The notes under the pieces are model-generated. The model did no database searches, was not told where the DNA came from, and saw only the letters and a program-made list of their open reading frames with translations. This document shows, piece after piece, positions 53,048 to 61,866 of a DNA stretch of 64,000 nucleotides. Numbering within the stretch: the stretch's first letter is position 1; each line of letters opens with the position of its first letter. Both the position numbers and the translations under genes were made by a program. Origin of the DNA: Paenibacillus sp. R14(2021) (GTDB lineage Bacteria; Bacillota; Bacilli; Paenibacillales; Paenibacillaceae); NCBI RefSeq assembly GCF_019431355.1, contig NZ_CP080269.1, positions 3,195,001 to 3,259,000 on the forward strand, given 5' to 3'.

Positions 53048-54496
53048 CTATTTGGCTGCTTGCAGTTTCTTCAGCTCGCTGTCGACATTCTTCTTCACTT
53101 CGTCAAGCAGCTTCTTCGGCTCGCCTTTGCCGTTCAATGCGAGATCCTGCACGCGGAACGTCTCGTCCCACATCTTCTGTCCGGCCGGTGTAACAGGGCG
53201 GAAATGCGCTTGCGGCATCATGTCCAGGAACACTTTAAGCTGCGGGTTGTCCGCGATTTTGATTTCATCGTTTACTTGTGGCATCGCCGTAATGTCATTG
53301 CCGGCATCCGCGCGTTTTGCCCAGAGCAGCGTACCCTTGTAGCCTGCGATGAATTTCAGGAATTCCCACGCTTCCTTCGGATGCTTCGCACCCTTCGGCA
53401 TCGCGAAGGACCAGCCGCCTGCCCACGTCGTTTGCGGGTAGCCATCTTCGGAAGGCATCGGCGCGACGCCCCATTCGAACGTCGGTTTGACCTTCGCGTT
53501 GCTCTTCAGGTCGTTCAGAATCCAGTTGCCGTCGACCATGAAGCCGACTTTGCCTGTCCAGAACGGGTTGATGCCGGTTTTGCCCATGACGTCGTTGAAT
53601 TTGTTGATTTTGGCCATATCGTATTTCTTGGCGTAACCGGCCATCCATTCCAGCGCCTTGACGATCTGAGGATCGTTCGGCGTCAGCTCATCGCCCTTCG
53701 TCCATTCGCCGCCGAAGTTCCAGCTTTGCGTGTACAGGTAGCTTTGTCCCATCCAAGGAATGAAGCCGACCTGCTCATACCCGCCGCTCGTCGTTTTCTT
53801 GAAGATTTTCTCCGCCATGGCGTCCAGCTCGCTGACCGTGGTCGGCGGCTTCTCCGGATCCAGGCCCGCTTCTTTCATCAGCGTCTTGTTATAGTAGATG
53901 CCGCGGTTATCCGTTCCGAACGGCATCGCGTACAGTTCGTTGTTGTAGTTGCCTTCCGCCCATACGGCCGGGTAGTAGTCGTCCGCGCCGACTTCACTGT
54001 CAGTCTCGAGGTAGGGCTGCAAGCTCTCAAGCGAGCCTTTGGCTGCCCATGCGCCTGCCATGAAACGGTCGAGGATCGCGACGTCCGGAGGCGTGCCGCC
54101 GGCGATCAAGGTGGTCAGCTTGTCGTTGCCGCCTTGGTCTGGGATGTATTTGATCTTGATATTCGGGTGCAGCTTCTCGAACTCGCTGATGACGATCTTC
54201 GTGAAATCGGTCTGGAATTTGCCGCTCCAGGACCAGAAGTCGAGCGTGACTTTCTCGCCGCTGTCCTTGCCTGCGTCGTTGTTAGCCGCATTCGCGTCTT
54301 TCGTGTCCGCCGCCGCGTTGTCCGTCGACGCGGCATTGTTTGTTTTCGCCGCATTATCGGTGTCCGCCGTGTTGGAATTGCCGCCTCCGTTTGCCCCCCC
54401 GCAGCCTGTCAATACCAAACTTAATGCTAAAGCCGTTACGAAAAACTTGATCATGCCCGGTCTTACTCGCAGAGTGCCCATGCTTTTGTTCTCCAC
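53048..54496 (-). CDS. Extracellular solute-binding lipoprotein, first gene of the large operon
   Basis: 482 residues from GTG 54496 (AAGGAGG 7 bases upstream). Lipobox LTGC near residues 29-32, a long Asn/Ala/Asp-rich linker (about 35-72), and the family 1 fold (VTLDFWSWSGKFQTDFTKIV, PPDVAILDRFMAGAWAAKG, YAMPFGTDNRGIYYNKTLMK, TWAGGWSFAMPKGAKHPKEA). Closely related along its length to the binding protein at 56054-57457. It carries the 27-base element about 100 bases upstream and is probably induced by the regulator at 59340-61055. Confidence 0.92.
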   Translation of the reverse strand: MENKSMGTLRVRPGMIKFFVTALALSLVLTGCGGANGGGNSNTADTDNAAKTNNAASTDNAAADTKDANAANNDAGKDSGEKVTLDFWSWSGKFQTDFTKIVISEFEKLHPNIKIKYIPDQGGNDKLTTLIAGGTPPDVAILDRFMAGAWAAKGSLESLQPYLETDSEVGADDYYPAVWAEGNYNNELYAMPFGTDNRGIYYNKTLMKEAGLDPEKPPTTVSELDAMAEKIFKKTTSGGYEQVGFIPWMGQSYLYTQSWNFGGEWTKGDELTPNDPQIVKALEWMAGYAKKYDMAKINKFNDVMGKTGINPFWTGKVGFMVDGNWILNDLKSNAKVKPTFEWGVAPMPSEDGYPQTTWAGGWSFAMPKGAKHPKEAWEFLKFIAGYKGTLLWAKRADAGNDITAMPQVNDEIKIADNPQLKVFLDMMPQAHFRPVTPAGQKMWDETFRVQDLALNGKGEPKKLLDEVKKNVDSELKKLQAAK

Positions 54497-54583
54497 TTAC
54501 AAGCCTCCTTCAAACTGGTTTATTGAGAATTTGGAGCCTAGCTTTAGTGTAGATGGATTTATTTAATGGGGTAATGCGAGCGG

Positions 54584-54610
54584 TTTTGGATTTGGTGTAG
54601 TATTTTTGCT
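54584..54610 (-). promoter_or_regulatory. 27-base element A, candidate response-regulator site
   Basis: Plus-strand TTTTGGATTTGGTG-tag-TATTTTT-g-CT. It matches 24 of 27 positions with the element at 61140-61166, in the same orientation and at the same distance (about 100 bases) from the start codon of the minus-strand gene. Confidence 0.6.
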
Positions 54611-54627
54611 ACCTTGCGCCTGAACGC

Positions 54628-54666
54628 AAGAAGAGTGCCTGCCCAGAATCGGCCGGCACTCTTCTT
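54628..54666. terminator. Hairpin in the divergent region
   Basis: AAGAAGAGTGCC / GGCACTCTTCTT, 12-base perfect arms, between the divergent binding-protein and stalk-domain genes. Upstream of both genes, so it is either a leader attenuator of the plus-strand gene or a barrier to divergent transcription. No strong T-run. Confidence 0.45.
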
Positions 54667-54747
54667 AATGCGTGAAATTGTACGTTCTGTAACTTTTTTA
54701 CAATGTTAATCGTCTGGATGACAAATGCTAAAGGAGGTGTACAGCCT

Positions 54748-55950
54748 ATGAAGCTGAAGAGAATACTGGTGACCGTTATTGCCCTTGCCGCTTTCACCGC
54801 ACTATACAATACCCAGGCACAGCCGGCACGCGCCGCCGCTGCAAACACGCCGGCTTCAATAGCCGACCGCACAGCGTCAACCCTTTTACCCGATGCCGGT
54901 ATTTCCCCTGACACTTATATTTTCGATGGGAAGCACCCGAACGCAGACTTCTTCGTTCATCAAGGGACAACGTATCTATCCTGCCGGCAGGCGTCCGCCA
55001 TGTTCCGGGATTTGGTCTGGTCCTACGACGCGAAGTCGAAGAGCTTGAAGATCAGCGGTCCGAATCGGACGCTAAGCTGGAAGGCCGGCAGCCGCACCGC
55101 GGTTATTAACGGCATAAGCCGCAGGATGTCTGCAGCATTAATGGTCCGAAGCGGCAGCCTAAGCTTGCCGCTTCGGGAGCTCGCGAATTGGGCGGGCGGC
55201 AGTATCCGAGCCTATCCCGGTCAGTTGATAGGCGTCTCTTATACCGTCCGCAGTGTATTATCCGGCGAAGGCAATAATCGGTACTGGGTGCGAAGAGACA
55301 ACGGCATTGTCTATAGGGCTGCAGGCTTCGAGATGCCGCATCAGATCGGCTATTCGGCTGTCAGAGCGGGCCAATACGTCGATATGTCGGTGTCCCGCAT
55401 CGACAACCAAACCGTCGTTCTAGAGGTGACGCACAACTACGGCGAGCCGAGTCTTGCCAATACGATTTACCGGCTGCTCCTTCACGAGGGCAAGCTCGTC
55501 AGGGCGTCGTCAGCCTCGTATTATGGCGTGAGCAAGGTGCAGAGCATGCTGAACGCGGAAGGATTAGTCGCGATGGTGGACGGTTCGCGGCTGCTCCTTG
55601 TTGATGCAGCCGGCAAGGCCGTCCGAACCTATGATTTGAAGAAGCTTGGCGGCAAGGACGAAGACTACACCGTGGAATATGCTTCCGCAGCCGATGATAC
55701 GCTGGTCATTCGACCTTATTCCTCACAAACGCTGCTCCTTGTTCGTCCCGACTTAGCAGCGCCGATCATCTTGTATAAGGAGCTGCTTTCCAAGGAAGAG
55801 CAGTCGCTGTTCGAGCAGCAAGAACCAAACGTTACGATTCCGCCGCGAGACAGGCTTCAATTCGGGAAGAGAACCGGGAATACGTTCACGTTCGGACATC
55901 TAACCTTATCGGGGCCGAATGAAGACCTGACGTATACCTTAGCGCCATAG
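54748..55950 (+). CDS. Secreted copper amine oxidase N-terminal-like (stalk domain) protein
   Basis: About 400 residues from ATG 54748, which follows AAAGGAGGTG. Signal peptide to about residue 30 (ARA|AAANT). A stalk-like domain (about 55-150) with FFVHQGTTYLSCRQASAMF, DAKSKSLKISG and LSLPLRELANWAGG is of the CuAO_N type common in Paenibacillus surface proteins. The rest is beta-rich (VVLEVTHNYGEPSLANTIYRL, LVIRPYSSQTLLLVRPDL) and unassigned. The only plus-strand gene within the 40-61 kb locus, between two related binding-protein genes; may be an accessory surface protein. Confidence 0.75.
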   Translation: MKLKRILVTVIALAAFTALYNTQAQPARAAAANTPASIADRTASTLLPDAGISPDTYIFDGKHPNADFFVHQGTTYLSCRQASAMFRDLVWSYDAKSKSLKISGPNRTLSWKAGSRTAVINGISRRMSAALMVRSGSLSLPLRELANWAGGSIRAYPGQLIGVSYTVRSVLSGEGNNRYWVRRDNGIVYRAAGFEMPHQIGYSAVRAGQYVDMSVSRIDNQTVVLEVTHNYGEPSLANTIYRLLLHEGKLVRASSASYYGVSKVQSMLNAEGLVAMVDGSRLLLVDAAGKAVRTYDLKKLGGKDEDYTVEYASAADDTLVIRPYSSQTLLLVRPDLAAPIILYKELLSKEEQSLFEQQEPNVTIPPRDRLQFGKRTGNTFTFGHLTLSGPNEDLTYTLAP

Positions 55951-55972
55951 TGCAGGTGTATACAGACGATGG

Positions 55973-56004
55973 AAAGGGGGGCTGCCTAAAGGCAGCCCCC
56001 CTTT
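55973..56004. terminator. Strong bidirectional terminator
   Basis: AAAGGGGGGCTGCC-taaa-GGCAGCCCCCCTTT, perfect 14-base arms, between the convergent stalk-domain and binding-protein genes. Confidence 0.85.
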
Positions 56005-56053
56005 CGAATACAGCCCAGCGCCTCGAGCCGCAGCTATGTATCCCTTCTCGGCG

Positions 56054-57457
56054 CTACTTCGACGTCTCGCCGAACACGCCTGCCTTCACCCGAGCCAGCT
56101 CCGCATCGACCTTCTTCTTCATCTGGTTCAGCAGCGCCTGCGGCTCGCCCTGCAGCTGCACCGCCAGATTCTGCACGCGGTACATCTCGTCCCACATGTA
56201 GCCGCCTACAGGCGTAACCGGACGGATATGCGCATGCGCCAGCAGATTGACGAAGACGCTCAGGTTCTCTTTGTGATCCAGTCCAAGCTGCGCATTTACC
56301 TCCGGAATGCTGGTAATATCGAATTTGCTTCCTGCCCGGCTCGCCCACAGCAGCGCGCCTTCCTTGCCCGTAATGAAGGTAATGAACCTCCAGGCCTGCT
56401 CCTGATGCCGCGCCCCCTTCGGCATGACGAATGACCAGCCCCCCGCCCAGGTCTCATCCAAGCTGCTGTCCACGGTAGGCATCGGTGCTACGCCCCAGTC
56501 GAACGATGAATCCCCGATTTCGTTCAACAGCCAATTGCCTTCGTAGATAAAGCCTACCTTGCCGGAGAGGAACGGATTTCTCCCGGTCTGTTTCAAGGCA
56601 TTCGTGAAGCTGAATAGTTTCTTCGTGCCGTATTTCTTGGCATAGTACTGCATCCAACGCAGCGCGTTCACGATGGCGGGATCATTCGGCGTCAGCGCTC
56701 CGTTCTTCTCCCATTCGCCGCCGAAATTCCAGCCGTGCGTATATAAGAAGCCCTGACCCAGCCAAGGAATCATCCCCACCTGGTCGTAGTCTCCCTTGCC
56801 GTTCGTCCTAAACATCTTCTCCGCCATGCCATCAAGCTCGGAAATGGTGGCCGGAGGTTTGTCCGGGTCGAGTCCCGCTTCCTTCATCATGGTCTTGTTG
56901 TAGAACATCGCCCGGCTGTCCGTATTCCACGGAAGGGCATAGGTTCTCCCGTCATACTGCGCCTCCGCCCACATGGCAGGGTAATACATGCCGGCGATTT
57001 GATCCTGCTTCGCCCTCTCCGACAAGTCCTCCAGCGCATCCATGGCCGCCCATTCCCCGACGACGAACCGGTCCAGCATCGCGACGTCCGGAGCCCGTCC
57101 GCCGGCAATTGCCGTCAACAGCTTGTCTGACGCCTGCGAATTATCCGAGTTCTCGACGAACGTCAGCTGGACTTTAATATCAGGGTTCGCCGCCTCGAAC
57201 GGCTTGACGACCGTGTCGTCGAACTCCTTCTTGAAGCCGCCGCCCCATGGAAACCATAAGCTGATCGTAACGGGCTCGCCGCCTGCCTCGTTCTCATTCA
57301 GGGAAGGATCTTCTGCATCCAGCGCTCCGGCCTTCGTGCTCGAACCGGTGCCGAACCCGCAGGCGTTTACGAACAAGATGACGGCGACCGTGAAGACAAC
57401 CAAGATCGATACAGGTGTTCTTCGGCGAATCAGAAGCTTCTTCATCGTTACATTCAT
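56054..57457 (-). CDS. Extracellular solute-binding lipoprotein linked to the two-component pair
   Basis: 467 residues. Lipobox VNAC near residues 30-33, then the family 1 fold (VTISLWFPWGGGFKKEFDDT, APDVAMLDRFVVGEWAAMDA, YALPWNTDSRAMFYNKTMMK, TWAGGWSFVMPKGARHQEQA). A clear paralog of the protein at 53048-54496. It is the last gene of regulator - kinase - binding protein and has no permease of its own, so it may act as co-sensor for the kinase or as a second receptor for the permeases of the long operon. Confidence 0.92.
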   Translation of the reverse strand: MNVTMKKLLIRRRTPVSILVVFTVAVILFVNACGFGTGSSTKAGALDAEDPSLNENEAGGEPVTISLWFPWGGGFKKEFDDTVVKPFEAANPDIKVQLTFVENSDNSQASDKLLTAIAGGRAPDVAMLDRFVVGEWAAMDALEDLSERAKQDQIAGMYYPAMWAEAQYDGRTYALPWNTDSRAMFYNKTMMKEAGLDPDKPPATISELDGMAEKMFRTNGKGDYDQVGMIPWLGQGFLYTHGWNFGGEWEKNGALTPNDPAIVNALRWMQYYAKKYGTKKLFSFTNALKQTGRNPFLSGKVGFIYEGNWLLNEIGDSSFDWGVAPMPTVDSSLDETWAGGWSFVMPKGARHQEQAWRFITFITGKEGALLWASRAGSKFDITSIPEVNAQLGLDHKENLSVFVNLLAHAHIRPVTPVGGYMWDEMYRVQNLAVQLQGEPQALLNQMKKKVDAELARVKAGVFGETSK

Positions 57458-57508
57458 CCCCCTCTGTCAGGCATCTTGCAATCCGAATCCTCTTGGCGCC
57501 TGCCGGCG

Positions 57509-59326
57509 CTAGCTGATTTGTCTGACGGGATCACTCCTTAACAGCGGAACGGTCAGCGTGACCCGCGTCCCCTGGCCGCTCCAGCTGTCGATTTCGATAC
57601 CGTACGGCGAGCCGTAAGCGATTTGAATCTGAGCATTAATATTGCGAAGTGCAAAATGGCTTCCCTCGATCGTATCCCCGCCGCGCCGCAGCAGCTGCTC
57701 GCGCAGCTCCTTCAGCTTATCCGGCGCAATTCCTTTCCCATCGTCCACCACGATAAACTTCAAGCTGCCGCCTTCCTGAAGGAACGAAACATCGAGCCTG
57801 CCCTTACCCGATTTCTTCTCCAGCCCGTGATAGATGGCATTCTCCACAATCGGCTGGAAGATCGATTTCAACACCTTGTAGTCGCCAAGCGACTCGTCCA
57901 CGTGCAGATGCAGCGAGAATTTATCCCGGTACCGAACCTTTTGAATCATAATATAGCTGTCGATCAATTGCGCAATCTGGCTGATGGCGACCTCATCCTT
58001 GCCTTCGCTTAGACTTAGCCTCAAATACTTGGACAAGCCGAAGACCATCGTACTGATGTCGTCGACCTTATGAATGCGGGCAATCCAGTGCACGGAATCC
58101 AAGGTATTGTATAGAAAATGAGCATTGATCTGCGAGCCCAGCATCTTCAGCTGAAGCCCCTGCTCCAGCAGCTTCTGCACGTACAGCTCGTTGATCAGCG
58201 CTTTGATCCGAGCTACCATTTCGTTGAAATGAATGAATAAATACCCGAATTCATCCTCCCGCTTGTCCATGATCCGCACGTCGAAATCCCCGTTCTTTGC
58301 TTTGCGCATCGCCCGAATCATCTTCTGCAGCGGCAGGTGCACCGACGATGCAATAATGACCGCCAGCAAGATGCCGATCGAGGAGAATATGACGCCGAGC
58401 GTTAGCATATACCAGCGGATATCCCGGGCTTCCTTCATTAAGTCCGTACCGCGCATCATGCCGACCAGCGTCCAGTCCGCGGTTTCCAGCCGGTTGTAGA
58501 CGACGAGCTTGTTCTCGCCGCCCTTCTGACTGCTGAATATGCCTTGATTCGCCTTCGACAGCGGAAGGCCGATGGGGATTGCGCCCAGCAAGCCGTCCTT
58601 GTCTCCGACAATTCGTTTTTCTTGATCAATGAGTATATTCATGCCGGAACCATCGTAGTCGATCTCCGCAAGAAGATCCGTAATTTCGATGGGATCCATC
58701 TCGTACAGCAGCACGCCGATAATTTCGCCGCGCCGGTTGACGTCCTTCTCCGCCCGGCCAAAGCAGAACACCGGCCCCGCGCCGGGCTGCTCGCCTCTGA
58801 TCAGGGAAGGCCCGATGCCGAAGTAAACGACTTGCCCGTCCGCCTCGCGAACTCGCTTGTACCATTCGGTTTCAGCATAATCGGCAGCGTACGGATTGTA
58901 GACGGGAAACGAATCTCGCGGCGAATACCGGAAGGAATAGCCCTTCTCTCCGAGCAGATAGATGTTCTCGATATCGTTTCTGGAATTGACGAGATTGGCG
59001 AGAAACGCCGTGTTGTCATTGTTCGTATCGATCCGCTCCAGCCCGTTCTGAAAGTCTCCGACCAGCTGCTTCTGGATATTCTTGTTGCCGAGAACGAGCA
59101 GCGAGCGGTCCTCGTAGCCCGCCAGAATCGTATCGAGCCGCTTGCTCATTTGCTGTACGTTTTGGAGTGCCATGCCCCCGATTTTGGTTTCGATCATTTC
59201 CGCGGATTTGTCATAGGCGAGATAGCCCATAACGGCGATAATAATCAGCATGCTTGCGACGTAGAAGCCGAACACCTTAACGCCTACCGAAGTTAGATTC
59301 GATTTGCGAACGAAAGACAGCATCAT
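57509..59326 (-). CDS. YesM-type sensor histidine kinase of the uptake locus
   Basis: 605 residues. Helix near 17-38, extracellular sensor (about 40-292; GYSFRYSPRDSFPVYNPYAA), helix near 296-318, HAMP (PLQKMIRAMRKAKNGDFDVR), phospho-His motif INAHFLYNTLDSVHW near 400 (Ala replaces the usual Pro after Asn), N box ENAIYHGLEKKSG, G1 box DDGKGIAP. It starts 13 bases after the regulator stop. It should sense the substrate of the large importer, directly or through the lipoprotein encoded next. Confidence 0.93.
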   Translation of the reverse strand: MMLSFVRKSNLTSVGVKVFGFYVASMLIIIAVMGYLAYDKSAEMIETKIGGMALQNVQQMSKRLDTILAGYEDRSLLVLGNKNIQKQLVGDFQNGLERIDTNNDNTAFLANLVNSRNDIENIYLLGEKGYSFRYSPRDSFPVYNPYAADYAETEWYKRVREADGQVVYFGIGPSLIRGEQPGAGPVFCFGRAEKDVNRRGEIIGVLLYEMDPIEITDLLAEIDYDGSGMNILIDQEKRIVGDKDGLLGAIPIGLPLSKANQGIFSSQKGGENKLVVYNRLETADWTLVGMMRGTDLMKEARDIRWYMLTLGVIFSSIGILLAVIIASSVHLPLQKMIRAMRKAKNGDFDVRIMDKREDEFGYLFIHFNEMVARIKALINELYVQKLLEQGLQLKMLGSQINAHFLYNTLDSVHWIARIHKVDDISTMVFGLSKYLRLSLSEGKDEVAISQIAQLIDSYIMIQKVRYRDKFSLHLHVDESLGDYKVLKSIFQPIVENAIYHGLEKKSGKGRLDVSFLQEGGSLKFIVVDDGKGIAPDKLKELREQLLRRGGDTIEGSHFALRNINAQIQIAYGSPYGIEIDSWSGQGTRVTLTVPLLRSDPVRQIS

Positions 59327-59339
59327 GATGACCTCTCTT

Positions 59340-61055
59340 CTATGCGCCGTAGTTGCGGAACTGGGCGGGCGTCATGCCCTCCCACTCCTTGAACGTCTTC
59401 ACGAAATGGCGAAAATCCTTATAGCCGACCCGGTCGGCGATTTCATAAATTTTGAGGGGTGTTTGTTCAAGCAGCTCTTTGGCCTTGGAAATCCGGATGC
59501 GGATGAGATAGCGGCTGAGTGTTTCTCCGACTTCTTCATGGAACATTCTGCTGAAATACGAGGGGTTCAAGTAGATCGTCTCGGCCACGTTATGAAGGCT
59601 GATGCCAAGATGAAAGTTGTCGTGGATATAGCGCAGCGCGTGCTCGATCGTTCGTTTCTGTCCGAATCCGGCCGCGCCTGAATCTTTCTTGAGAAAAGCG
59701 TTCATCACCGTCTGCTTCCAATCCGGAAGCGGACATCGGTACAGCTGCAGCTTCATCTGATGCGTAATCTCGCGGGGCTTGGCGCGGTCCTTGCCCCTGC
59801 ACAGCTCCTGCCATTTGGCCAGCAGCATGTCGATATACAGATTCATCTCGCAGCGAACGGCAAACGCACTTCCCTGCTTGACCGTCTCTTGAAGCAGCTT
59901 CAGCTGCTCATCCAGCAGCTCGGACAATCTGCTTTCGTCCATCTGCTTCATGGCGTGAAGCATCCGATTGGACCACGCCGTATCCAGCGCCTCCGTCTGA
60001 ATCGTGATATAGGGAACCTCGCCGGCAAGGGCTTCGTGCATGTCGCCTGATCCGCCCGTTCGATGCGCCGGCGCTGTGGCATGACCTTCTCTTACGCCGG
60101 ACGAGGGCGTGCATCCCGCTGCTGTACCATGTACGAGACCCGCACCACGTACAAAATAATCAACACTATATGTAAGCGCTTCCCTAAACGCGAAAAAAAG
60201 CTTCTTCCCTTCCCCCGTGCCGCTGACGCCAATGCTGATGCGCAAGCCTAGAATCTGCAGTGCCCGCTTAATCATCCGATCCGCGCCGCGGCACACATCG
60301 TCTTGACCTGCGGAAGCTGTCCCATCCTCCAAGGAGGCGATAAGCGCCACGTCCGCAAAATCATTCTCATGCAGCGGACAGGCCAAGCTGCGGACGCCTT
60401 CTTCCGCGAGCATCTCCGCCATGAGATTGCCGAGCGCATAACGCATGAGCGAGCACCCGCTTTCGTTCAAGGCGCGCTCGCCCCAATCATGGACGACGGC
60501 AGACAGCACCACGAGCCGCTCCGGATTCAGGTCAATGCCGAGGGCCTCCCATTTGGCCCGAAGCTCCTGCCCTGCAATCGGCCGGGACAAGCAAATTTCG
60601 AGCTGCTTCTGTTTCGCGAGCGGAATGCTTTCCCTCACCAGGCCGGACAGCTCTTCCATACGGGAGAACAGCTTCCGCTTCTGCTTGATCTCGGCGACGC
60701 AGCGGTCAATGATCTCAAGCAGCACATTCTCCTCGATCGGCTTTAATATATAGTCGAAGGCCCCCAGCTTAACGGCCTTCTGTGCATAGACGAAATCGTT
60801 GAAGCCGCTTATGAAGATTACCTTGGTAACGATACCACGCCGCTTCATTTCTTCCATAAGCTCCATTCCATCCATAGAGGGCATCTTAATATCCGTAATC
60901 ATGATGTCCGGAACGTTCGATTCCAGCAGCTCCAGCGCCTGCAGGCCATCCTCGGCGTCGCCGATAAACTCAATGCCGTGCGCCGCCCAATCAATGGTCT
61001 GCTTCAACCCTTCCCGAATCCAAAGTTCATCGTCGACTACCATGAGTTTTACCAT
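59340..61055 (-). CDS. YesN-type response regulator of the uptake locus
   Basis: 571 residues. Receiver 1-120 with Asp55 in MITDIKMPSMDGM and the Lys in YILKPIEEN; a middle region carrying a Gly/Ala-rich insert (about 305-345; GTAAGCTPSSGVREGHATAP) not seen in the other two regulators; then two AraC HTH units (ISLHNVAETIYLNPSYFSRMF, KIYEIADRVGYKDFRHFVKTF). GGAGGGC precedes ATG 61055. The 27-base element lies 85-111 bases upstream, so the gene is probably autoregulated. Confidence 0.93.
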   Translation of the reverse strand: MVKLMVVDDELWIREGLKQTIDWAAHGIEFIGDAEDGLQALELLESNVPDIMITDIKMPSMDGMELMEEMKRRGIVTKVIFISGFNDFVYAQKAVKLGAFDYILKPIEENVLLEIIDRCVAEIKQKRKLFSRMEELSGLVRESIPLAKQKQLEICLSRPIAGQELRAKWEALGIDLNPERLVVLSAVVHDWGERALNESGCSLMRYALGNLMAEMLAEEGVRSLACPLHENDFADVALIASLEDGTASAGQDDVCRGADRMIKRALQILGLRISIGVSGTGEGKKLFFAFREALTYSVDYFVRGAGLVHGTAAGCTPSSGVREGHATAPAHRTGGSGDMHEALAGEVPYITIQTEALDTAWSNRMLHAMKQMDESRLSELLDEQLKLLQETVKQGSAFAVRCEMNLYIDMLLAKWQELCRGKDRAKPREITHQMKLQLYRCPLPDWKQTVMNAFLKKDSGAAGFGQKRTIEHALRYIHDNFHLGISLHNVAETIYLNPSYFSRMFHEEVGETLSRYLIRIRISKAKELLEQTPLKIYEIADRVGYKDFRHFVKTFKEWEGMTPAQFRNYGA

Positions 61056-61139
61056 ACGAATGCCCTCCTCATTGAATCGTCACCGTCATGCTTTACTACT
61101 CATCTTACAGAAGCTGGGAATCTAATATAATGTTTTTAT

Positions 61140-61166
61140 TTTTGGATTTGGTGCATTATTTTTACT
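61140..61166 (-). promoter_or_regulatory. 27-base element B, candidate response-regulator site
   Basis: Plus-strand TTTTGGATTTGGTG-cat-TATTTTT-a-CT, the partner of element A at 54584-54610. On the minus strand it is followed 10 bases later by TATATT, a possible -10 box, so the element would cover the -35 region as AraC-type activator sites often do. Confidence 0.6.
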
Positions 61167-61306
61167 TTTCGGCAGCCTCCTTACATATTCCTTTCTTTCA
61201 ATTTCCATCCTCTTTCTACAAGTATACAAAACTATCACCAGTGTATTGTCGTTTGGCGGAATGTTGCAGGTTGGCTGTCGCGTCCGCGTATGACCGCTCG
61301 CGTGCC

Positions 61307-61852
61307 CTACTTCAACGAGCCGAGCTCCATCCCGCGAATGAATCGTTCCGCCATGCCGTCCCGGTTATCCTCCGTCAGCATGACCAGCTCTATGCCGGGA
61401 GCTCGCTTGATGCGATCAATAACCGGATGGCTGTCCAAGCATACCGTGCCTGCGATAAGATATCGTTCATTCAAGACGATTTCCTCCAACAGCTGCGCGA
61501 AAGGCTCCGAGAGCACCTGCATGAATCCAATCTCATCGATCAGCGTGATCTGTTTATGTTGGAGGGACCTGCGAATGGCGGGAAGCGCAATCGCCTCGAA
61601 GCGTTCAACCTCTACGCCGTAACGACCGATGCGAAGCGGACTCGCACTCGCAACGCTGGCGATGATTTCACTGTCGCCGTCCGCCGTCACGCACCGAAAA
61701 CCGATCCGATCCGATGCATCCCGCATTTCTTCCGTAAAGAAGCCGCCGCATCTGCCTGGCCCCAATTGCTGCAGGATAGCCTTCATTGCCGTGCTCTTCC
61801 CCAATCGTGCTTTGCCCGTCAATAGAAACACATGATTTCTGGTTGTCTCCAT
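61307..61852 (-). CDS. NTPase_1/THEP1-type nucleotide kinase-like protein
   Basis: 181 residues. P-loop GKARLGKST (residues 13-21), GGFFTEEMRD, Walker B ITLIDEIGFMQ near 100, ending ELVMLTEDNRDGM. This is the layout of the NTPase_1 family (nucleoside-triphosphatase THEP1), P-loop enzymes that hydrolyse NTPs; the cellular role is unclear. GGGAGGT precedes the ATG by 5 bases. It follows the GNAT gene by 14 bases, so the two are likely one unit. Confidence 0.87.
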   Translation of the reverse strand: METTRNHVFLLTGKARLGKSTAMKAILQQLGPGRCGGFFTEEMRDASDRIGFRCVTADGDSEIIASVASASPLRIGRYGVEVERFEAIALPAIRRSLQHKQITLIDEIGFMQVLSEPFAQLLEEIVLNERYLIAGTVCLDSHPVIDRIKRAPGIELVMLTEDNRDGMAERFIRGMELGSLK

Positions 61853-61866
61853 GCGTTACCTCCCGC

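Noticed and set aside
52811-54424. 537-residue plus-strand frame opposite the binding-protein genes
   Set aside because: Runs antisense across two well-supported genes; no family features and no start signals.
60169-60188. cre-like sequence TGTAAGCGCTTCCC
   Set aside because: It lies deep inside the regulator coding sequence at a place with no promoter, and its last positions deviate from the consensus.
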